Source: CAZTGZ01 sp044339595
Lineage (GTDB): Bacteria > Bacteroidota > Bacteroidia > NS11-12g > UBA9320
Direction: 5' to 3'
Assembly: GCA_044339595.1 (NCBI GenBank)
Contig: JBIIVF010000157.1
Coordinates: forward strand, 1 to 5,419
Length of the DNA: 5,419 nucleotides
A model generated the notes under the pieces. It searched no databases. It saw only the letters and a program-made list of their open reading frames with translations, and was not told the origin of the DNA. Positions 1 through 5,419 of the stretch are shown one piece after another. Position 1 is the stretch's first letter. The number at the start of each line of letters is the position of its first letter. Both the position numbers and the translations under genes were made by a program.

Positions 1-1844
1 TTGAATCTAAAGATAAGGGAAAGTTGTACTTAAGCAATCTGCAGGCAAATTTCAATACTTATCAAACGGGTGGCAGCCTGATAACCACTCCAACTGCTTC
101 CAATCCATCAAATACTACCACATTTCCCAACGTTCAGGGTTTTGATCATATGCAATCCTTTAACATAGGGGTAACAGCCAGACCCTCCCCCAACATGAGA
201 ACGACTATTCAATTTAATGTGCTCGGAAATGTTGCCCTCAATCCTATTGATGAAGTGTTTTATGAAAACCGTGGAAGACCGGTGATTGTTCAAACTGCAA
301 ACGGACCTCAACAAATTTCAGACAATAATAGAGTGCAACTCTATAGAGCCGACTATTCGTGGGATGCCGCAGCGTTTAAATTAACAGGCTTTTACAGAAC
401 CGGCCACTATCATTGGGGTTATGAAGGCGATTTCTTCGGACTTTACCGGGAGGCCAATTACGGTCCCAACATTGATTTGTACAATGGCAATGCCCCCTTT
501 GGCTTTGAATTGGAAGGGAAAAAATTTATGAAAGGATTAAAACTTGCTTTTGGTCCGGAACTATGGTGGGGAGCCAACCCGGCATTGCTTTTAAAATACA
601 ATAAAAAAGTGGCCGGTTTAGATGTAACGGGGATTTTCCATGAAGACATCACACAAAGGGATAATTTGCAAAGTTCTTTTGCCGTGCCTGTGCCAAAAAC
701 CAGAAGATTAACCATGGCCATTGGCAAGAAAATGGAAAAATTCACCTTTGATTTGGGTGGAATCTGGGGAGGTCAGCCGTTGAATGGAAGAACTTTTCAG
801 CTCATTGATGACAATATTGTGTATGAAGATAAAATACAAACTTCTGATAATTTTGGAGGAAAGGTAAAGTTAACCTACTCCATAGGGCCCATACGTTGGT
901 ATGGACTTGCTTCTTACATGGGGCTGGTTGCCAACGGAGGCACAGACCAAACAAGAACCTTTACAGGATGGACACTTAAGGACATCGGAAGTGGAAATAT
1001 GTACAATGCGCTCACAGGATTCACTTACAATGTAGGGAAACTCCAGATTGCACCAAATTTTCTTTATCAAAAACCTTTGGCAGGCCCTATTGGACCTGAA
1101 TTTGCCGCTCCTGCACGGCCAAGAAACATCTTAGATGACCCGTTTTCGGTAAGAGGTAACAGAGAAACCGTAGGAGGAGAACTTTTACTGACTTATGATC
1201 CTACCCCTGCTACTTGGATGTATGAATGGGACAACGACAGAATGGAAGATGCTAAATTTGCCATGAGTGCCGGTTTTGTTTATCGACATCTCCCTACCGT
1301 TCAAGATGCGGCCATCGGAATTCTGGGAAATGGTCGTACTACCTTTGTTTTTCCGGGATCTGCACCGGCGCAAGACCTTTGGGAAGTAAATACACGGTTG
1401 GTATCGAAAATCAATCAATCCTTTGGTGTCATTGGTAACCTCTATTATGGAAATGGTCAGGCGAATGGAAATGATACAAGAACCATTACCCGGTATGGCG
1501 CGGACATACGCACCATCTATAAAAAAATGAAACTAAGTACCATTGTAAGAATAAATGATTGGGGACCGTTTGACTATCACAGAGACTTCAATTTAACTTT
1601 TCCGGTTCAGTTAATCGGAGATTGGTCGGTAGAAATAGGAAAACCTGATTGGTTTATGCTACCGGGTACAAGACTGGGTGTTAGAGCAACCTATCGTACT
1701 TTGGATGATTATTCAAATAGATACTCACCAACCACCACTTTAAATAACTTGGGCCAATTTGTCCCCGACCCAACTGCATTTGGTTTTCCTAACGGAAACG
1801 AATGGGAATTTAGGACCTACATTCAAATAAATATCAATAATTAA
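1..1844 (+). CDS. Predicted outer-membrane beta-barrel protein, 5'-truncated by window edge
   Basis: The reading frame is open from the left edge (first full codon at base 3) to TAA at 1842-1844, giving 613 visible residues. The true start lies outside the window. I do not recognise the family. The visible protein has no long hydrophobic helices. It is built of many short alternating polar/aromatic segments separated by Gly/Asn/Asp-rich turns (for example GNLYYGNGQANGND around 1433-1475), and it ends on a strand-like stretch (WEFRTYIQINI) just before the stop. This is what a Bacteroidota outer-membrane beta-barrel looks like. An unusually aromatic stretch lies at about 384-480 (FYRTGHYHWGYEG, then FFGLYREANYG), followed by GPELWWGANPALLLKY near 555-600; these could line a sugar-binding surface (inference). 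No SusC-type plug domain or TonB box is visible, though both would sit in the missing N-terminus. The gene is 32 bases upstream of the glycan-binding lipoprotein and presumably in its operon, which suggests a role in binding or taking up beta-glucan. A secreted beta-rich protein of another kind is not excluded. Confidence 0.7.
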   Translation, partial: ESKDKGKLYLSNLQANFNTYQTGGSLITTPTASNPSNTTTFPNVQGFDHMQSFNIGVTARPSPNMRTTIQFNVLGNVALNPIDEVFYENRGRPVIVQTANGPQQISDNNRVQLYRADYSWDAAAFKLTGFYRTGHYHWGYEGDFFGLYREANYGPNIDLYNGNAPFGFELEGKKFMKGLKLAFGPELWWGANPALLLKYNKKVAGLDVTGIFHEDITQRDNLQSSFAVPVPKTRRLTMAIGKKMEKFTFDLGGIWGGQPLNGRTFQLIDDNIVYEDKIQTSDNFGGKVKLTYSIGPIRWYGLASYMGLVANGGTDQTRTFTGWTLKDIGSGNMYNALTGFTYNVGKLQIAPNFLYQKPLAGPIGPEFAAPARPRNILDDPFSVRGNRETVGGELLLTYDPTPATWMYEWDNDRMEDAKFAMSAGFVYRHLPTVQDAAIGILGNGRTTFVFPGSAPAQDLWEVNTRLVSKINQSFGVIGNLYYGNGQANGNDTRTITRYGADIRTIYKKMKLSTIVRINDWGPFDYHRDFNLTFPVQLIGDWSVEIGKPDWFMLPGTRLGVRATYRTLDDYSNRYSPTTTLNNLGQFVPDPTAFGFPNGNEWEFRTYIQININN

Positions 1845-1876
1845 GGTAGTTTCAAACCCTTTAAAAAGCGAGAAAA

Positions 1877-3283
1877 ATGAAAATTACAAGTAAAAACGCT
1901 ATAAAAACAAGTCTACTATCCGCAGTTTTGATGGTTTACTCTGGATGTGAAAGAAAAAAATCTGACGAGGCCGTATTGCCTTCCTTTGGAACCACCGGAG
2001 AAGTGTTTACAGATAACTTTATTGGCTTAGGTTCCAATTTTTATTTCCCATTTGCCGATGCTAAACCGGATGTGTTCTCTGTTGATATCACGGAAGGTTA
2101 TCAAAGCAATGCTTCTATTAGGATAGACGTGCCGAATGATACAGACCCCGGAGGAGCTTATGCAGGGGCCATCTTCAGGGTTGAAGGTGCCGGCAGAAAT
2201 CTGAGCGGTTACGATGCACTCACGTTTTATGTTAAAGCTTCAACCGGCATAAAACTGGGTGATGTGGGTTTTGGGATTAACTACCTTGGCGACAAAAATC
2301 GAGTTTCTACCAAAAATGTAAATGTAGGAACCAACTGGTCAAAAGTAATTGTCCCCATACCGGATCCTTCCAAACTTACGAATGAAAGAGGTGTTTTTTG
2401 GTTTGCTGCAGGTACCCAAGGGACCGGTGGTTCAGGATATGCCCTTTGGTTTGATGAAATAAAATTTGAGAAACTGGGTACAGTAGGTAATCCAACCTCA
2501 AATATTGTCAATGGCGCAACAAGCACCGTAAAAACTTTTATAGGTTCTTCAACCACCATAACCGGACTTAACCATGTTTTTAACCTCGCGAATGGGAATG
2601 ATATTACGGTAACTTCAAGTGCCGCATATTATCAGTTCAAAAGTTCTAACCCTGCTGTAGCTGTTGTGAATGACTCCGGGGTGGTAAAAGTTCTCACAAC
2701 CGGAACTGCCGAAATAACCGCAACGGTTAAAGGGGTGCCGGCCAAGGGTAAAATAATGATCGAATCAAAGGGAGATTTCCCGGGTGCACCGGTACCAACT
2801 AAACCTCAGAGTGATGTAAAATCCATTTTCAGTGATGTGTATACCAATGCCACCGAAAGCAATTTTACGCCCGGTTTTGGAGGTTCTACTACCCAAACCG
2901 AAGAGCTAAATACCAGCAGTGGCAAAGTGATGCAATACACCAACAATAACTATACGGGAATCATGTTTGCCAACACGGTGGATGCATCAGGACTTGGGTT
3001 TTTACACATAGATGCCTATGTTGATAATGCTTCAACCACCATTGGAATTCAAATAAGAGACATTGGTGGAAATAAAATCATTGAAACGGATGTAAACACC
3101 GGTAATCCATTGGGAGACGATAAAGATAATAGATCTAATCTAACCGGCTTTCAATCGGGTGTTTGGAAATCGTTTGATATTCCACTGAACGGGGCCATTC
3201 TAAATCAAAAAAGTAATCTGGGAGCCATTATTATCACAGGAGGAACCCTCTTTTATCTTGACAACATTTATTTCTACAAATAA
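1877..3283 (+). CDS. Surface glycan-binding lipoprotein (jelly-roll / Big_2 / jelly-roll)
   Basis: This is a 468-residue lipoprotein, probably anchored on the cell surface to hold beta-glucan for the neighbouring GH16 enzyme. The N-terminus has basic residues, a hydrophobic core (LLSAVLMV) and a lipobox-like YSGC with Cys24 as the lipidation site; Tyr at -3 is atypical. Residues about 44-200 form a beta-rich domain resembling a CBM4/CBM11-type jelly roll, ending in ALWFDEIKFEK. Residues about 215-297 match a bacterial Ig-like Big_2 domain (SSNPAVAVVNDSGVVKV, then GTAEITATV). A Pro-rich linker (GAPVPTKPQSD, 303-313) leads to a second beta-sandwich, 314-468, ending in LFYLDNIYFYK. The two sandwiches share the D-[EN]-I-x-F closing strand. 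No catalytic motif is seen, so a binding role is inferred from architecture and context. ATG 1877 is chosen because it gives a proper signal peptide directly after an A-rich leader. Exact ligand and CBM family cannot be assigned by eye. Confidence 0.8.
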   Translation: MKITSKNAIKTSLLSAVLMVYSGCERKKSDEAVLPSFGTTGEVFTDNFIGLGSNFYFPFADAKPDVFSVDITEGYQSNASIRIDVPNDTDPGGAYAGAIFRVEGAGRNLSGYDALTFYVKASTGIKLGDVGFGINYLGDKNRVSTKNVNVGTNWSKVIVPIPDPSKLTNERGVFWFAAGTQGTGGSGYALWFDEIKFEKLGTVGNPTSNIVNGATSTVKTFIGSSTTITGLNHVFNLANGNDITVTSSAAYYQFKSSNPAVAVVNDSGVVKVLTTGTAEITATVKGVPAKGKIMIESKGDFPGAPVPTKPQSDVKSIFSDVYTNATESNFTPGFGGSTTQTEELNTSSGKVMQYTNNNYTGIMFANTVDASGLGFLHIDAYVDNASTTIGIQIRDIGGNKIIETDVNTGNPLGDDKDNRSNLTGFQSGVWKSFDIPLNGAILNQKSNLGAIIITGGTLFYLDNIYFYK

Positions 3284-3320
3284 AATCCCAACAATGACCA
3301 TTTCTTTAAAGCAAAATTCT

Positions 3321-4136
3321 ATGAACAAAACATCTCAAACCATACTATATGTTGCGTTTCTTGCCTTTATGGCGGGGTGCGAAATCGAACCTAAACAAGC
3401 CTTGTCGGATAGAAACTATGAACTCGTTTGGAGTGATGAGTTTGACGGTGATTCGGGCACAGCGCCAAATGCTGCAAAATGGGCCTATGACTTAGGTACC
3501 GGTCAAAATGGATGGGGAAATAATGAACTTCAAACCTATACCAACAAACCTGAGAATGTGTCTTTAGACGGAAAAGGTCATTTAAAAATCTCTGCCTTAA
3601 AAGATGGTTCGGGTAAATATACCTCTGCCCGCATCAAAACGGAAGGTAAGTACACACAACAATATGGCCGAATTGAAGCTCGGATAAAGACCCCGACCGG
3701 AACAGGAATGTGGCCGGCCTTTTGGATGTTGGGAAGTAATAAAAATACGGTAGGCTGGCCGCAATGTGGCGAAATTGATATCATGGAACAAAGAGGACAA
3801 TATTCTAACATTACAATTAGTACCCTTCACGGACCGGGTTATTTCGGTGGACAACCCCTCACCAAACTTTACGGACTTGAAAATAATCGATTTGATACCG
3901 ATTTTAACCTTTATGCCGTAGAATGGGGAGAAAAATATGTTGATTTTTTTATCAATGATTATCTTTTTGCAAGATTTACACCTGCCGATGCACCCGGAGA
4001 ATGGGTGTTCAATCAGCCGTTTTATTTACTGTTGAACGTGGCTGTTGGAGGAAATTTTGGAGGCCCACCCAACAACTACACCCCTTTCCCCGGCTCTATG
4101 ATCATTGATTATGTGAGGGCTTATAAGGAAAAGTAG
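3321..4136 (+). CDS. GH16 endo-beta-1,3-glucanase (laminarinase-like) lipoprotein
   Basis: This 271-residue enzyme is predicted to hydrolyse internal beta-1,3 linkages of laminarin-type glucans with retention of configuration. It is a single GH16 domain behind a short lipoprotein signal: MNKTSQTILYVAFLAFMAGC, lipobox MAGC with Cys20. Family landmarks in order are LVWSDEFDG (35-43), GWGNNELQTYT (64-74), GRIEARIKTP (116-125), GMWPAFWMLG (129-138), CGEIDIMEQRG (149-159), TLHGPGYFGG (168-177), YVDFFIND (206-213) and FYLLLNVAVGGNFGG (234-248). The ExDxxE active site is intact: Glu151 nucleophile, Asp153, Glu156 acid/base (roles from family knowledge). This beta-bulge form of the motif is that of laminarinases and lichenases, so mixed-linkage glucanase activity is the main alternative. 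Start 3321 is preferred over in-frame ATG 3294 and TTG 3258 because it puts the signal peptide at the very N-terminus and avoids overlap. The gene is 37 bases after the lipoprotein gene. No CBM is fused to it; the neighbour may supply binding. Confidence 0.93.
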   Translation: MNKTSQTILYVAFLAFMAGCEIEPKQALSDRNYELVWSDEFDGDSGTAPNAAKWAYDLGTGQNGWGNNELQTYTNKPENVSLDGKGHLKISALKDGSGKYTSARIKTEGKYTQQYGRIEARIKTPTGTGMWPAFWMLGSNKNTVGWPQCGEIDIMEQRGQYSNITISTLHGPGYFGGQPLTKLYGLENNRFDTDFNLYAVEWGEKYVDFFINDYLFARFTPADAPGEWVFNQPFYLLLNVAVGGNFGGPPNNYTPFPGSMIIDYVRAYKEK

Positions 4137-4147
4137 GTCGCACTGCC

Positions 4148-4192
4148 TGCCCCATTGCACTTTAACAAAGGGTTCGTTTGCCCATATTGCAT
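4148..4192. repeat. Imperfect direct repeat in the gap before the phosphorylase-like gene
   Basis: Two similar copies lie 31 bases apart: TGCCCCATTGCAC at 4148-4160 and TGCCCATATTGCAT at 4179-4192, differing by one inserted base plus substitutions. They sit in the only sizeable intergenic gap (4137-4260, 124 bases), upstream of gene 4. They could be a pair of regulator half-sites, or chance. No strong terminator hairpin with a T-run and no convincing Bacteroidota -33/-7 promoter was found in the gap, so whether gene 4 has its own promoter cannot be decided from sequence. Confidence 0.25.
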
Positions 4193-4260
4193 GTCCTTAC
4201 TTTTTAACCCCGACTGCACTGAATCATTACCATAAAAATTATTGAGAAATAGACGAAATA

Positions 4261-5419
4261 ATGTCCAGCACAAAACAAATAAAGGATGAAACGCCTGTAG
4301 AAATTACACGATTAAAAATAGAAGGGGAAAACTTCTATTGTATTTCTAATTTTGATGAAATACGTCCATTTTTCATGAGCATTGTGAGTGATAACAATCA
4401 TTGGATGTTTATCTCAAGCAATGGTGCACTCACCGCCGGAAGAAAGAATGCTGAATACGCCTTATTCCCTTACTATACCGTTGATAAAATAACGGAATCT
4501 TTTGACACCACCGGAGGTAAGTCTATTTTCCAGATTATCCGCAACGGTGAAACCCATGTTTGGGAACCCTTTTCTGAACGGAATTTGGGTTTTCATAAAA
4601 CCAGCAGGAATTTGTATAAAAATGCCCTGGGCAATAAGTTAATTTTCGAAGAAATTAACCACGACTTCGCCGTTTCATTCCGATATGAGTGGAACACAAG
4701 CGGCATCTATGGATTTATTCGGAAATCATCGTTAGAAAACAGAGGGGACAAAGATTTAACGATTCGTATACTCGACGGTATTCAAAATATCATGCCCGAC
4801 GGAGTGAGCAGTGACTTGCAAAACGCCTCCAGTAACCTGGTAGATGCCTATAAACGAAATGAACTGGATAGGTCATCGGGGTTGGGAATTTTCGCGCTCA
4901 GTGCCATCATTGTAGACAAGGCAGAGCCCAGTGAGGCACTTAAAGCCAATATTGCCTGGTCTATTGGATTGGAAAACCCGATTTACCTGCTTTCCTCTTT
5001 GCAGCTCAATAACTTTAGAAAAGGGCTCCCTGTAATGCAGGAAGAGGATATAAAAGCCGAACGAGGCGCCTATTTCATCCACAAAGAAATAACCCTGGCA
5101 CCACAGAGCAAGAAAAACTGGCTCATTGTTGCCGATGTAAATCAAAGTCAATCGGATGTTGTAGCCCTCATCAATGCGATCGAAACCAATAAAGAACTGA
5201 GAAAATTGATTGAGGATGATATTGCGCTTGGATCTAAGCAGTTAATCGAACTCAATGCATCTTCAGATGCTATGCAACTTTCCGATGATGTTTTTAGGGA
5301 TACCCGTCATTTTTCCAATACATTGTTCAACATTATGCGGGGCGGTGTTTTTGATTTCAATTATCATATCGAGAAATGGGATTTATCCAATTATCTGGCC
5401 GCGGCCAATTTTGAAGTCT
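4261..5419 (+). CDS. N-terminal part of a GH94/GH149-like beta-glucan phosphorylase (3'-truncated)
   Basis: An open frame runs from ATG 4261 to the right edge without a stop (386 full codons plus one base). ATG 4261 is the first start after an in-frame TGA at 4243. There is no signal peptide or lipobox, so the product is probably cytoplasmic. The visible part is beta-rich and resembles the N-terminal sandwich region of large phosphorylases of the GH94 superfamily: WMFISSNGALTAGRKN (48-63), ALFPYYTVDKI (67-77), WEPFSER (101-107), FEEINHDF (129-136), LTIRILDGIQNIMPDG (166-181), then DAYKRNELD (195-203) and AEPSEAL (221-227). From memory this pattern fits GH149, the beta-1,3-oligoglucan phosphorylases, which are about 1,100 residues long; if so, about a third is present. 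Such enzymes split beta-1,3-gluco-oligosaccharides with phosphate to give glucose-1-phosphate. The (alpha/alpha)6 catalytic barrel and its catalytic Asp lie outside the window, so activity cannot be read here. The GH16 neighbour supports the substrate guess. Alternatives are GH94, GH161 or an uncharacterised relative. Confidence 0.65.
   Translation, partial: MSSTKQIKDETPVEITRLKIEGENFYCISNFDEIRPFFMSIVSDNNHWMFISSNGALTAGRKNAEYALFPYYTVDKITESFDTTGGKSIFQIIRNGETHVWEPFSERNLGFHKTSRNLYKNALGNKLIFEEINHDFAVSFRYEWNTSGIYGFIRKSSLENRGDKDLTIRILDGIQNIMPDGVSSDLQNASSNLVDAYKRNELDRSSGLGIFALSAIIVDKAEPSEALKANIAWSIGLENPIYLLSSLQLNNFRKGLPVMQEEDIKAERGAYFIHKEITLAPQSKKNWLIVADVNQSQSDVVALINAIETNKELRKLIEDDIALGSKQLIELNASSDAMQLSDDVFRDTRHFSNTLFNIMRGGVFDFNYHIEKWDLSNYLAAANFEV

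Noticed and set aside
24..26. TTG as the start codon of the first gene
   Set aside because: The frame stays open upstream to the window edge (ESKDKGK precedes it), and there is no signal peptide at this point. An outer-membrane protein needs one, so the real start is outside the window.
3258..3320. Longer N-terminus for the GH16 gene (TTG 3258 or ATG 3294)
   Set aside because: TTG 3258 would overlap the upstream gene, and both would bury the clear lipoprotein signal peptide behind extra polar residues. ATG 3321 places it correctly.
4160..4170. CTTTAACAAAG inverted repeat as a terminator
   Set aside because: The stem is only four weak pairs and no T-run follows directly, so it would not make a credible intrinsic terminator.
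4155..4180. Possible Bacteroidota promoter: TTG at 4155 and TTCGTTTG at 4173
   Set aside because: The -7-like element has a mismatch at the key A of TAnnTTTG, and the 15-base spacing is shorter than the usual 19 or so. The support is too weak to annotate.
4873..5151. Antisense open frame of 92 codons opposite the fourth gene
   Set aside because: It lies wholly inside a coding frame with strong protein-like character and has no recognisable domain. Other antisense frames opposite genes 1-3 were dismissed for the same reason.

Overview
The window looks like part of a glycan-degradation locus from a member of the Bacteroidota. The evidence is two lipoproteins with N-terminal lipoboxes, a Big_2/jelly-roll architecture typical of this phylum's surface glycan-binding proteins, A-rich translation starts without clear Shine-Dalgarno sequences, and moderately AT-rich coding DNA. 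All four genes lie on the + strand. The likely substrate is a beta-1,3-glucan of the laminarin type, because the one enzyme that can be identified firmly is a GH16 laminarinase-like endoglucanase.

Layout: (1) 1-1844 is the 3' part of a gene, cut by the left edge, for a large, probably outer-membrane beta-barrel protein of unrecognised family. (2) 1877-3283 encodes a 468-residue lipoprotein with two beta-sandwich, carbohydrate-binding-like domains around an Ig-like (Big_2) domain, probably a cell-surface glycan-binding protein. (3) 3321-4136 encodes a 271-residue GH16 lipoprotein with an intact EIDIME active site. (4) 4261-5419 is the 5' part of a long gene that runs off the right edge. Its 386 visible residues have no signal peptide and resemble the N-terminal region of large cytoplasmic glucoside phosphorylases (GH94-like; GH149 beta-1,3-glucan phosphorylase is the best guess). 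Genes 1-3 are 32 and 37 bases apart and probably co-transcribed. Gene 4 follows a 124-base gap with no visible terminator.

Working model (inference): the surface lipoprotein captures beta-1,3-glucan, the GH16 enzyme cuts it outside the cell, the barrel protein helps binding or passage at the outer membrane, and oligosaccharides reaching the cytoplasm are phosphorolysed to glucose-1-phosphate by gene 4. No SusC/SusD pair is visible, but the locus may continue on both sides. No RNA genes, mobile elements or CRISPR arrays were seen, and no stretch longer than 124 bases lacks a gene.
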